Below, piece after piece: positions 23,966-36,100 of a stretch of 64,000 nucleotides of DNA. Origin of the DNA: Mercurialis annua (taxonomy: Eukaryota; Streptophyta; Magnoliopsida; Malpighiales; Euphorbiaceae); NCBI RefSeq assembly GCF_937616625.2, contig NC_065570.1, positions 5,838,001-5,902,000 of the forward strand, given 5' to 3'. The notes under the pieces were generated by a model. That model had not been told where the DNA came from, did not search any database, and saw only the letters and a program-made list of their open reading frames with translations. The position numbers were made by a program, and so were the translations under genes. Positions within the stretch are counted from its first letter, which is position 1. Each line of letters starts with the position of its first letter.

Positions 23966-26180
23966 TTTTTTTGGTACAAGGGAAAGAGGCAAAGCCTAAA
24001 CAAAACTAAAAACTGATGTTTCTATCATATGGGGTGCCATAAAGATCATGCCTCAGCCAAGGAAGAAGACTTGAAGGCGGATTCTCATGATAAGAGCATC
24101 CGATAATGTAGTCGTCACCAATCGAAGCCAAGTGGTCCGCCGCAAAGTTTGATTCCCTATATATGTGATACACTTTGATCTCCCATTCTCTGTTAATTAA
24201 ATCCTGAATGGCTCTAACAATATTGGTCAACTGGGTTACCTCTGTCTTGCCTAAGATCATATCAACAGCAGATTTGCTGTCCACTTCAAGCAAAATTTTC
24301 TGAAAATCCATCCTCCAAGCTAGCTGCAATCCAAGAAAAATACCACGCAACTCCGCCTCCAACACTGAACCTTCTCCCAATGTTGCTGAGAAGCTTGCAA
24401 GCCAACCCCCCAGATTATTTCTAATGAGGCCACCAGCCTTTGCAATTCCCGTTACATGGCTAAAAGCTCCGTCGGTGTTAACTTTGGTCCATGACGCAGC
24501 AGGACAGCTCCAACCGACTTGGATCTCTCTTTTCTCACGATTAATACCTGAATGAAGATGCCGATTAACATGGGCCTGCTGAATATAGTCAACTCTCCGA
24601 TAGATATCATCGACCACCACACTAATAGCTTCTCTTTTGTTACCAAGAACTGTGTTATTCCTCCAAAGCCAGATTCGCCAGAGAGTCACCCCAAACACGC
24701 ACCTCCAATTAGCATCTTTTTTAAAATTTTCCTTGCCCGTCAGATTCCGAAGAACCCAATCTTTGAAACTTAAATCAAAAAAAGTCTCCTTCATTGGATT
24801 ATCAATAATCCTCAACCATAACTGCTTAGTGTAGATACAGTTTCTTAGAATATGTTCCAAGTCTTCCTCCAATGCATAGCAGCGAGAGCAGGACTTATCA
24901 TGTGTGATATGTCTACGGCACCTTTCCACATTACTTAAAAGCTTTCCGTGAAGCGTAAGCCACAACATATGGCGAATACGCTCAGGTCCAGGCCACTTCC
25001 AAACTGCATTCCAACAAGTATCTTCCTCATCCCACCCACTGGCTTCTATAGCATTATAAGCTGAACTAGTTGTGAACAGCCCAGACGAGGAATGACCCCA
25101 GAAAATTAAGTCTTCCCCATACTCTTGCTTAGGAGGAATGAATTTAGCAATCTTCAACAAACACCTGTTAGGTAAAAAATTTGAAAATTTATCCCACCAC
25201 CAAATCCCATTCCCGTCAACATAGGCATTAACCGATAACTCCATCTCAGACATAGGCACCATATTAATAGCTTCTTGCAAGAGATTATTCTCATCGCCAA
25301 GCCACGGGTCCAACCAAAAACGAATTTTAGCTCCATCTCCGAGAGCCCATCTAACTCCACTGCAAATCTTAGGCCAATTCTTATTAAGAGCTTTCCAAAG
25401 ATGAGAAGCTCCTAAAACACGATTAAGACTACTAAAATCATTCGCATCGAAGTTATACTTAGCCCTAAGCACCTTCACCCAGAATTTATCCGGGCTCGCG
25501 ATTACTTGCCAACCAATCTTCATGATTAAAGCTTTATTCATGGAAAACATGTTCTTAAAACCAAGGCCCCCATGATTTTTAGGTTGACAAACGGTGGACC
25601 ACTTGACGAGCCCCATCTTCTTAACTTCATTTGACCCGCCCCATAAGAATTTCCTACACATCCGTTCAATATCATCAGAGTTACCTTTGGGGAGAGCAAG
25701 AGTTTGCATTGAATAAAGAGGAATTGCAGCTAAAACGGACTTGGCCAAAGTAGCCCTTCCCGCCATAGCTAATGAATTAGCTTTCCAATTAGAAAATCTG
25801 GACCTGACCCGATGCATAATATTGGAAGTGTGCTTTTTCGTTAAACGCCCATGAAGGAGAGGAATGCCCAGATACGTGCCTAAATCAGAGGTAATATCGA
25901 AACCCAACCTGGCCGCGATAGAATTTCCCATACTAACAGAAACATTACGAGAGAAGAGCACCTTCGTTTTGTCCCTGTTAATCCTTTGGCCTGAAGATTC
26001 GCAAAAAATAGACAACGTCCTGTTAACCACATCAGCTTGCTCAGTAGAAGCCTCACTAAACAACAATAAATCATCCGCAAAGAATAAATATGGCAAATCT
26101 GGGCAGTTGCGGTTCATTTTCAGCGGTTTCCAGTGCACTCCTGATTAATTAGATGCCCAAGCCGTTCAATACATAACACA
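23966..26180 (-). mobile_element. 5'-truncated LINE (L1-type) retrotransposon
   Basis: On the minus strand the element ends in an A tract (T10 on the plus strand at about 23,963-23,972) and runs upstream to 26,180, where host DNA resumes. It is truncated inside the reverse transcriptase, so endonuclease and the palm up to just before the FADD motif are missing. Close to the truncation the RT reading (LCIERLGHLINQ, about 26,145-26,178) is out of frame with the long downstream frame, so there is also a frameshift. It is flanked by the approximately 395-bp direct repeats at 23,571 and 26,181. Confidence 0.92.
24006..26138 (-). pseudogene. LINE ORF2 fragment: C-terminal RT, zf-RVT and RNase H
   Basis: An uninterrupted 710-codon frame, but only the C-terminal portion of a non-LTR retrotransposon ORF2. 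It opens just before the reverse-transcriptase active-site box (FFADDLLLF, residues 19-27). Then come the L1-type region YLGIPLLHGR, the downstream block GGLGFKN, a zinc-binding zf-RVT segment around WPGPERIRHMLW with Cys/His at CRRHITHDKSCSRC, and an RNase H domain from about residue 550 (VNTDGAF with D556, LEAELRG, VDSKSA, ESNFAADHLAS) that keeps the acidic residues expected for catalysis. Without the N-terminal half it cannot mobilise itself. The absence of internal stops agrees with a recent insertion. Confidence 0.9.
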
Positions 26181-26578
26181 AAAAACTTGAAAATACATCA
26201 CTGAACTTGTTCAATTAGTCGGTTAATTTGGTTACGTCAATAAAATATAAAGATTAATACTTAAACACAAAATAAACAATATTTGATTATTCGAATTGAA
26301 TTTCTAAAAAAAAAAAAACAATTGAACTATTTTTTTTATTGATCAAAGCGAACTAACCGAATTAATCAAAACTTTTAACTAAACTTAATTAAAATAGATC
26401 AATTAATTTGGTTTAACAGAAAATTTATTGATAATGGACAACAACTATCAATATCAGATCAAAATGAGTTTTTTATGCTACTCTTTTTTATTGTTAGGAG
26501 AGACTTATTCAATGGAGATTGCCAATAAATTGTAATTAAAATAATAAGAAAGAATAAAGCTTCACGTCTAATTGATTT
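26181..26578. repeat. Long direct repeat, right copy, flanking the LINE
   Basis: 398 bp almost identical to 23,571-23,965 and in the same orientation, adjoining the truncated 5' end of the LINE. Downstream, sequence continues GGCAAGTAAAGAAGG, whereas the left copy runs into the LINE poly(A) side. The copy is therefore the continuation of the original target locus. Confidence 0.92.
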
Positions 26579-26702
26579 GGCAAGTAAAGAAGGTACATAT
26601 ACACGTAAAAAGCTTATATTATATTCATATTTATGGCCCCACTTCCAACAATTTTTGAGTTGTAATGTAAACCTTTGCTCCTCCTTCCAAACTACTATAA
26701 TA

Positions 26703-26949
26703 CTCCCTCCGTCTCAATAGAGTTGTCCACTTTGCCTTTATCACACAGTTTAAGAAAAGTAATTATTGTTTATGGATTTTATAAAATTTCCCTTACTTTT
26801 TTTGTCATACCCTTATTTAATATAGAGTCCACTTGCAATTCACTTTCAATTTACTCATTAGTGGATTTTAAATAGGAGTAGTATAAAAAATTTGAGTGTA
26901 AAAATTAATTACTTTTTGAAAGTGGACAAGAGTTTTGGGACAGAGGGAG
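26703..26949. mobile_element. Stowaway MITE (Tc1/mariner)
   Basis: 247 bp, beginning CTCCCTCCGTCTCAATAGAG and ending with the inverse (GGGACAGAGGGAG), flanked by the TA dinucleotide (26701-26702 and 26950-26951). These are the standard Stowaway terminus and TA target duplication. Internal GTTGTCCACTTT / AAAGTGGACAAG continues the inverted repeat. No coding capacity. Confidence 0.88.
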
Positions 26950-26951
26950 TA

Positions 26952-28524
26952 TAATATTTAAATAAATTGGTTCTTCAATCCTTGAACTATATTTTTGGAG
27001 TGTGCAAATACGAAATAGATTTTAATTTAATTTAAAATTATAAAAATATTTAAATTTAGATCCAGTTCGAATTCAATCAATAGTAAAAAATTCAGTTGGT
27101 AATTAAAAAAATTAATTGAACTGATTGATTTTGTTCGATTCATATACGCACTTGAATTCGACAGTCACATAATTGGTATTGTGAGTGTTTTACCATATAT
27201 AGACATGTAATATGTGTTGCCATATAAATACATTACTCAAATGATAGATTAGATATCCTAATACAATATAGAATAGTTAAAATTTAAAAATATTAATATT
27301 AATTCAATATGTAATAATAACAGTAAGATCTTTAAAATATTATAAACCGTTGGATCACAGGAAGAGTAATTAAACGGTAGGGAGAGCATCAAAAGCATGC
27401 AAACCCGTCACCTTAGCATTTCTGCAAGTACGGCAAAAACGACCGTCGTTTATCTCCTTCCTTCATAACCGCTCTATTCTTCACATAATGTTCTTCAACT
27501 TCAACAACATCAATTTGCGGTTTGTAATAACAACGGTTATTAAGCGGTTCCCTGACGTCCCTGCTTCAGTCCCCGCTGTTCCCACCATCTGCTTCAATCC
27601 CTACCGTTCCCCGCCATCCCCGATGCCGTTCCCGCCGTCCACTACTCTGGTAACCGCTGTCCACTATCCCTGCATCCGGTAATAAACAGTCCCTGTTTTT
27701 GTTGATTAAAATTTTACATAGAAATTAATAGGTTAATTATTGGTTCGTTTCTTAGTTTTTGTTAATTAGAGTTTTATTAGGTACGAATTTTCTTAGTTTA
27801 ATTAGGGTAATTTAATATATCACTTGTATATTATTCAACTGAAGTCAATAAAATTTGAGAAGAAAGTGAGAGTCAGTTTCTTAGCATTTCTCCTTTTGGT
27901 GATGGCGACCAAATCCTTTGTTAACACGGTATTATCAATGCCTCATGGCTGTTTTTTCTCTGTTCTAGTGGTTGATTTATATTAGTTTAGTAACTTAATT
28001 TTGCTTAAACTAACGCTTACTTAATTAACCGCTTTCATGTTTCAAGAATTTACAAATTTCAAAGTATGTTTGTGGTCGATTTGTTGGTCTTGTTTTTTTT
28101 TGTTGAATTATGTCGTTTGTAGAGTAGATAATTCCGCCATTGTTGTTCCCTTTTCATATTATTAATCAATTTTAACGCTAATCCTCTTCTTCCAACCCAA
28201 TCATCAACACCGATCAAAAATTTGAAAAATCAGTGTCATTCCATAAATAGTGATCAGTGTCATTCCAAATTTGAGAAAATGACTTCTAAATCTGAAAAAA
28301 ATAACTTTAATTTATGAGTGTGTGTTTTTTAATATTTATGATTGATTACCCATAAAAAACACAAACAAAAGTTAAAGTAATCTTAGCTTGATGGTTTTTA
28401 ATTACTGTCAATAAATCTGTTGTTTCTTCAACAATTGCAAATGATTTTAGTTATCAACAAGGAGAGTTAAAAGGAATGATAGATGTCAGAACTATAAAAA
28501 TGCGATTGAAGACAATATTCAATA
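26952..28524. other. Intergenic DNA, no gene supported
   Basis: AT-rich to about 27,330. From 27,400 to 27,680 the DNA is GC-richer with a short frame (27488-27682) of Pro/Val/Pro composition and no domain. At about 27,902 the sequence reads ATGGCGACCAAATCCTTTG followed by a possible donor, which might be a broken or non-coding transcript start, but no second exon could be connected. Nothing else was recognised. Confidence 0.35.
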
Positions 28525-29045
28525 TATCTTCATATCACTTCCCCTTTATGGGTGTATATAAATCAGTCTAAATATTTAAAAATAATATTAATTTATAAAA
28601 TACAATGTCTAATATTTTCTTTGTTTGTGTTTTTTTTTTGACATATATTTCTAAACGAGAGGCCTCCCAAACACTTTTTACTCTCCATCGTCAATTGGCG
28701 GAACTCCTCTACCATCTGCTATGCGTACCACAAAAATCAAGTAGATAATTCGAGAATACTGCTCCAGTATCAGGTACAAACTTTTGTTCTGCCAATGGAT
28801 TACAGGTAAGTATTCTTTTTAATATTATATTTTATTTTTCGTGCTACCGTTCGTTTAGCAAATTATTCAAGTTTGGAATAATTTAATTTGTTAAACGAAT
28901 GTGTATTTGGATGGCTCTTATAATAGCCACAAAGTCCACATTGTTTTATTTATTTCAAAGAATGACTCATTTTCTTCATGAGATGGTCATTCTTCTTTCT
29001 ATTTATATATTGTTATCTCTGGCAAAAAAAAAAAAAAAAAAAAAA
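28525..29045 (+). repeat. Dispersed retroposon-like repeat, copy 2, with poly(A) tail
   Basis: Shares blocks in order with 5,381-6,400 (CCCCTTTATGG, GACATATATTTCTAAA, CGTTCGTTTAGCAAAT, AAACGAATGTGT, ATGGTCATTC). It ends in an unbroken run of about 24 A residues at 29,023-29,046, as expected for a retroposed sequence on the plus strand. No open frame. It lies about 230 bp upstream of the coiled-coil gene, so it may be part of that gene's promoter region. Confidence 0.5.
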
Positions 29046-29271
29046 AGTAAAAAATAAAATAAAATTGGAGTAATAAAAACAGAAGAGTTCGTTAGACAAT
29101 TCCAAAAACAGACTCTTCTTCTTCGTTTTCTTAATATTATTGTTATTATATTTCTTCATTTTCAACCACCTTTCTTCTCATCGGCGGTTTCCGGTCGTAG
29201 CGTGGTGGCGGTTCCGGTGGCCGTGACAGTTCTTCTGACAATTTGATTTAACAAGAACACAGCGAAAAAAA

Positions 29272-31811
29272 ATGGCGTACAGGAGAAGACAGGGAATGGC
29301 GAGAGCATCAACGTTCAAAGATGAAATAAGTCATAGAGAGCCCGATGAACAAAAAGAGCATAATAAATCTATGTTAAAGTCCTCACATACTTTTAATTCC
29401 ACCTCATCTCTTGCCGCTCAGGCAATCAGAGCCTCCGCTGCTCATCGTGAATCTTCTCTTTCCTCCGCTTACACCGCCGCCGGTACCAGTACCGGAGATT
29501 CCCTCCCGCAGAAATCTAAGGTCAATTTTTTTATAAGTGTTTGATCTTGTTTTTTTTTTTGTTTTTTTTTGGTTCCAAATTTATTTGATTTGAATTGCAT
29601 TATTTGTTAACTGTATGACATTTTGATGGATTGAATTTTGATGTTTAATTTAATTAATACCTATTCCATGATTAAATAAATTTATTTCAAAATGCGATGT
29701 GTTTTTTTTTTCACTTTTAATGAATTGAATTGACTGATTGCAATTTGTGAACTTATTGTTATTGTGTATTTATGAACATGATGGAGATTTTGTATGCATT
29801 TTTTCGGGTTTTCGACTTGAGAATTGTGATGTGATGGTTGTGTAGGTGTTTGATGCTTATGAGGATTCGTCAATGGGAAGCGATTCGAAAGGGTTTTGGG
29901 GTGTTCTTGCTAGAAAAGCTAAAGCAATTCTTGAAGATGATAATAATATGCCACAACAATTACAAACAACTACGCCTTCCAAATCATCTCGATTCCAAAT
30001 GTCCGATCCTTTAAGTGAAGAGGTAATTGAGTTTGAGAGTTTAAACTTTGATTTCTGCCTGAAGTATAGAATTGGATTTTTTTTTAGATATTAAACATCA
30101 GTGAATCAATTGTAATACCTTATTGGTCTGTACTTCATCCTTGTTTTTTTCCTGTATTCTGCTTCCCATCAGTCTCAGCAGTCTAATTTAGCATCTGAGA
30201 GCTATAGGAGAGTGGATAATCCGACAATACGGAAGGGTTTGGATAGACTGACATCTTCGCTAAATCAGATCGGTGACAGCTTTGAAAAGGCTTTCGAGGT
30301 ATGTCAATGCAGAACATTTTCACAAGTAGGTTTGCTTGAATACTCATATATGCTGCTCAAATACGCTACTGTTTCTTGCTTCAAACCGGTGATTCTTTTT
30401 TCAGGAAGGTCGTCATATAGTGGAAAATAAGACAGCGGATATCATACAAGAAACTCGAAGGCTGCAAATTAGGCGAAAAGATAGTCAAGCTTCTGGTGAA
30501 AATCTGATGCAACACATTCAGCCACACAATCAAATGAACCATGAAGATCAGTTGAAGGCATCTCGCGACGTAAGGTGGCAACTATGTAATTGTGGGTTAC
30601 TGGTTCATGAGGCAATAGCTTTAGATGCTTTGAATTGAAAATGAGAAGTGCAAAATGAAAAATCATGTTTTCTTAGTTCTAAATCTAATAGGTAACTTAT
30701 TATGCATAATTGACCATTAGCGCCAAAATATACGGAATTTAGAGATATGTGATATAGACAATGTGGGCATGAGGAGGAAAACGAAAGACCGAAGTAGTTG
30801 TTTCACTTCTGGGCTATTTTAATCGAAGCAGAATTTCTGATCCTGAAGTAGTGATGGACTAACTTTGATTTAGGTTTAGAGTTTATGATTTGATTGCTAA
30901 ACTTACAATCCGACTTAATCAGAATACATTAACATGATATCAGGGTAAGAAGACAAAACTGGAAACAAAAAACAAAATAGAAGTTCTGTGAAAAGAGTGA
31001 TAGATGATAACCCTTGTTGTTATTTCCTAGCTGGTGAAATGCATGATTGGCCTTTGTTTTGGTTTACAGGTTGCTATGGCAACTGCTGCAAAGGCAAAAC
31101 TTCTCCTTCGTGAACTAAAAACAGTTAAAGCAGACCTGGCTTTTGCAAAACAAAGATGTTCGCAACTAGAGGAAGAGAATAAAATGCTTCGGGAGAATCG
31201 CGAAAAGGGTGGAAACCATGCTGATGATGACTTGGTATCGTAAATAATTTGATCCTAGTCTGAATTTTCTTGATATGATTTGTAGGATATGCTTGTACTT
31301 TATTTGGTGGTAGATAATAGGGAACATGATTAGCTTCTTCTTGGTGTGGCAGATTCGTCTTCAATTGGAGACACTTTTGGCTGAGAAGTCTCGTTTGGCA
31401 CATGAGAACTCAGTATATGCCCGCGAAAACAGGTTTCTGAGAGAAATAGTTGAATACCATCAGCTCACCATGCAAGGTGTTGTTTATTTTGATGAATGCA
31501 CTGAAGAAGTAACTGAAGTGTACCCTATTACAAGGATGCTATCTGTTTCTCCACCCTCTCCCATTTCTCCACCCTCACCTTCCGAGATCGATGAGTCTGC
31601 AACCCCATTTGTGACTAAGGAGATATTTCCTGTTCCCGACCCAGCACAAGAAGATCTGGATTCAAGAACTGATGCCCCACCAAGGTCTGATTTGCACATG
31701 CTTGAGGAAGAAGAGGCAATAATTGTGCCAACTAATAATGAAGAAGTTACAAAAGGTAATACTACAATACTTGAGGAAATTGCAAAACCAGCCAACAAAT
31801 CATCTCCATAA
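29272..31811 (+). CDS. Plant coiled-coil protein of unknown function
   Basis: 446 residues in six exons: 29272-29520, 29846-30022, 30173-30298, 30405-30569, 31070-31234 and 31353-31811. All introns are phase 0 with GT..AG ends. The N-terminus [15 protein letters not shown] is basic. A middle block ([23 protein letters not shown], about 160-187) is amphipathic. Exons 5 and 6 encode a long coiled coil (about 242-332) with heptads around [27 protein letters not shown] and LRLETLL-like repeats, rich in Asn at core positions ([15 protein letters not shown]). The tail is acidic and Pro/Ser-rich ([17 protein letters not shown]). There is no signal peptide or membrane segment. I cannot assign a biochemical function. 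From memory, Arabidopsis At5g01970 is a similar coiled-coil gene adjacent to a RING gene, fitting the neighbour here. Regular phase-0 exons and clean coding make it a confident real gene. Confidence 0.87.
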
Positions 31812-33143
31812 TTTAGGTGGTTCCATTATTTCTAACAAAAAGAAATACTTGTGAATTATTGGTTCTTCTACATATTTTTTCTTTCAATTTGCTTCCTTTG
31901 TTTAGATTTGGAAGAAGGGTGCATATGAGTGAATGCTCTTTTTGTTATTTATTAATCCCCAATTTTTTGTTGAACATATATTTTTTATAAAAAGAAATCT
32001 TTGTTCTTTGTTTCACTATTTTAAGAACAAACCTCCAGCCAGCCTTCTGCCGCGGTTATAGCATGATGTTCAAGCTGTTTCTTATTCCAGGAATGTTGCT
32101 AGCTAACCAGTTTTATGTTGTTTCCTCTTCATTTTTATTAAAAAAATAGAACAGAAAGACCATTACAAGTGAAAGTTGAGGGCTAGTCTCAGTTACATAG
32201 ATAGGTAATTTTCAGCTTGCAGAAAAATATGGAAGGTGAACTCATTTGTACCTATTGCATATATACATATTTATATGCATACTGCTTCTTGTTGAATTAA
32301 ATTATGGTATACTTATTAGGTGGTTGAACAGAATCTCAATTGGAATCAAAAAGGATGAATCAGAAAGGCAACTTAAAAGAACAGAAAATTATGCTATAAT
32401 TCGGATAAACACGAAACCAAATTTAGTCAAGCAAGAATAAAGATTTTACTTGACACTTGAGATTGCACATATTGTATGGCTAGTCCCGAAACCAGAGACC
32501 AACTCGTTTTTTCATTTTATTTGTAATTTTATTTTTAAAACAAGATTAAATAGTCTCACTCATATCCTCGTGACGATTTAAAGCAAAATATATTGATTTC
32601 GGATTGGGATTCCTCAAGATCAAATGAACCTTATGGATCATGTTCACTAATCTGCTCCATTCATTTTCATTCATTATAAAATGAATAGTGTAGATTAATT
32701 TTATTAAAATTGGATCTTTTTGATCTACACCATTCATTTTATAATAAATGGTGAAAATTTGCTGAACATAACCCATAAAATTCATGTGAACTTGAAGGAA
32801 TTCTATAGCATCAAGAAAATGGAACTCATCAAATACATACAAGAAAATCAATGCCTTGAAGGACAGGGTACTTTTTCAAAAAGGTGGGTAATTCATTTAT
32901 GGTAAATGGACAATGAGAGATACAGTTAGTTCTTAGAGGAAGTGTATTTAAGGGGCCATTACATTACATGCACTCGAACCTTTCTGGATACAACAAATTA
33001 ACAGCGAAAATTTATGTTTCATCTTTTTGGATCAGCTCAATTTCTTTGGCTGCTAAATTAATGAACAAAGCAGCGACGCATTTACTTGGTATTAGTTAAG
33101 TGTTTGAAGCTTGCAGATTAACATCTTTATACAGTATAACTCA
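31812..33143. other. Region between coiled-coil and RNFT-like genes (tail-to-tail)
   Basis: Holds the 3' UTRs of two convergent genes. About 32,635-32,770 forms an imperfect inverted repeat (see its own entry). The small frames at 32246-32440, 32546-32851 and 32720-32905 overlap that repeat and have no domain. No other gene is seen. Confidence 0.4.
32635..32770. repeat. Inverted repeat, possible foldback MITE
   Basis: The arm around TTCATTATAAAATGAATAGTGTAGATTAA (32,670-32,698) pairs with GATCTACACCATTCATTTTATAATAAATGG (32,722-32,751). Outer parts ATGTTCACTAATCTGC and GCTGAACAT extend it. The two arms are separated by about 20 bp, so a transcript would fold into a hairpin. No target duplication could be defined. 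Confidence 0.5.
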
Positions 33144-36100
33144 TCAGAATATCTGGAAAAACAAACTAGTCGACCCGTCGCCAAATGATCTGAGATCCGC
33201 CGCTTTAACCAAAGCTCTGCACAATGGACATGTCCTTTCCCTCTCAAACCTGGAATCATAATTTATGTCAGGAAATCATTTGTATGCAAAAAACAGAAAA
33301 AACTGCAACCACGATTCACCGATTGCAACTTAATGTAACTAACCATTCCGAGACGCAATCTTCGCAAAATATGTGTTTACATCGAAGTAGAATGGGAGCG
33401 TGCATCTTCTCCTGGCAAATAGCACATAGATCCCCAGCTGCAGTTACCTGCATTTACATAATTAAGAGCATTGTTTAATCAAAGCAATCTCAAAGCAAAA
33501 CTGAGAGAGAAAATGATACATATCGACAGACTATTAAGATAACTAAGGTTAATCGAAAGGATCATCAAGCAACGTTATATATATTGCATGGACTCAAGAA
33601 ATCAGACATATTATAACAGAAGATAATCAAGATTATTGAGCTCAAAATGAAAAGCTCGGTAGAACTTGCTTCTCAGTCTAACTGAAACTACTCTATAACA
33701 TTGTTCATAGGCAACAAGAATATGTTATGTGACTAGCTGAAAGTATGAAAATTAGATCAGCATCACCGAGCATAAAACAAGTTCTTTAATTGCAGTTTAA
33801 AAAAGACACATAGTTCAAGTGTTAACAGCTATCAGATAAGACAAAAGATCAAGCATGTTACCCAAAAGCTAGCATTTGATAATACAGATTCAGATACATA
33901 ATGGTACATGAATTTCTTAAAATGCATTTTAAAGTAATTATTAATCAATAGTTTGTTAAACGGGATCAAGTAACTGCAAGGAGCTGTCAGGAAGAGTAAG
34001 TGAACCGATCTTTGCAGTGCCAACATTCTCCTGAATGGTTTCATTCCCTATACATTGAGGCATAACTGGTCATCAATATTCCTAGCCTTCCCACTTTAAC
34101 GAGAAAGTGTGATATAGTATAGACCTCATGAAGCAAAAGATTGAAATTTCTTAGAAAGATTCAATTTCATATATCGTTATTCTCATATAACTACAAGAGA
34201 AGTAGAGAGTGCAAGCAATGATACATGTATAGCCTCCACAAATCACCTAAGCATACTATTTCAAGTCAAACATCACCAAAAACCAAAGCAAAAACAAAAA
34301 ATCAACAACATTACCTGTTCAGTTGTAGCATAAGCGCCATAATGAACCTCTTTCCGTGACAGTGCCTTTATCGAAGAAAAGAAGGACTGCACCTGCAAGT
34401 ACCAACCCAAAAAAGAGTGTCACACAAAACAATGCAAGATGAAGGACATAAAAAGCTTGCCTCAAAAAGCTTCAACGTGAGAAGATCACATAAAAAGGAA
34501 ATGAAAAGATAACAAAATTGCAAAACAGTGTACCTTCTCAACCACAGATGTGAGCTTGAAAGTCAAGTACAGCCCCGTCATTAGTGAGGAAAAGAGGCTA
34601 CCATATTCTTTATTCAAAAAGAAACGGTACCAAACTGGTGTCGGCAACAACGCACGATATAATATTATCAGATATTCAATCAAAGTTAGCATCTGACCCT
34701 GGAAAATAAGACAGGATATATCAGACAACTAGATCATGAGCCAGTAAAAGTAAATTAAAAAAATTTATATAGAAAAAGCAGAAAAAGATAAATTAATGTT
34801 GTCCTATGGTTCTATTACTTCCTTCCACAGGACAAGAGGAAAGGGGGTTGCTAATCACAGCAGTCTTTTTCCACCATTTTTTCATTTCAAGAGCATGCAT
34901 GATTCAAATAAATAGCTAGATTGCTACATATTATCTCACCTGCTTACGATAATTTCGGCCTCTACTATTCTTGTAATATATTAACAAGATACACTTGAGC
35001 ACCATTGCTCCCTGTCGAACCAACGTATCTGGAAGGAACCAATAGCAAGAGACTATATAAATGGCACAGAAAATGAGAAAAATAACGGAAGGAAGAAAAT
35101 ACTGGCTAAAAGTCCAAAAAAAATGTGAAAAGAAATATAAGTAACATGACAGCGTTGATATTCAAAAACAACAAAAATTGTCATTTAAAGATAAAACAAA
35201 ATTACAGAATCACACAAACAGATGATGTCACCGTCTAATTGAACATTTGTGTGTGTTCTGTCTAGTATTTAACAAATATGACTAGAAGGATAAAAAAAAC
35301 ACTAGACGCTGCAAAATTAAAATAAGAAAACCAGCCATGTTACATATCACGTGTGTGCTTAATTGGATCAACATTAATAATTTGCAAATAATCACATACC
35401 ATTCACCATGATGATAAACATAGCATGCCAAAAAGGTGGTATAGATTTTGGAGGAAGCATGATTAAAGGGTATAAAAGATCATCATTTTTATACCACCAA
35501 TAAACACCAGCCACATGAAGCGTGAAAGCTAGAGAGATGCCAACCAAGATGGAAATTTTCCTTTCTCCCTGCAACCACACAGAATAAAATGCTCGACAGT
35601 CACAATCTAGTCACTATAAGAAGCAACATTTTCTCAAAAATAAAAAATAAGAAGCAACATAATCTGAATTCTAACCTAAAGAAGTTTGACAATACTTATC
35701 GGAATAATTTAAATATAAACTATGTACCTTCAGAGCTGTTTGCTTCCGCATGATATCATTTGACTTGAACATAACAACAGCAATCCAAATTGTAACAAAG
35801 AACCCTGTAATCCCTTAAAGAAAAGCAAAAGTCACCACTTACAGAACATAGTGGTTTATGAAAGAGACTAAAATGAGAAACAAGAATTCCCAAACTAAAA
35901 TGGTGTTTGGACTGCCCTTGAGGTCTTAAGAGAAAAAGATCCAAAAATAGAGCAGCAGCTTCAAATCCTCATGGGTCTTTTAATGAAAACAAAGATGCTA
36001 CTTCAAAAAATTAAATTGACAAAAGAAAAAGGACCGAGGTAATTAGTGGGCAGTGGACATAATCAACGTTACTACTTTATTATATCTAGCTAAGGCAACT

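Noticed and set aside
23571..26578. The 395-bp direct repeats as LTRs of an LTR retrotransposon
   Set aside because: They do not begin TG or end CA, no primer-binding site or polypurine tract adjoins them, and the interior is a non-LTR (LINE) ORF2 with its own poly(A) end.
27488..28800. A separate gene starting near 27,488 or 27,902
   Set aside because: No downstream exon keeps a frame, composition is low complexity, and the following sequence belongs to a dispersed repeat.
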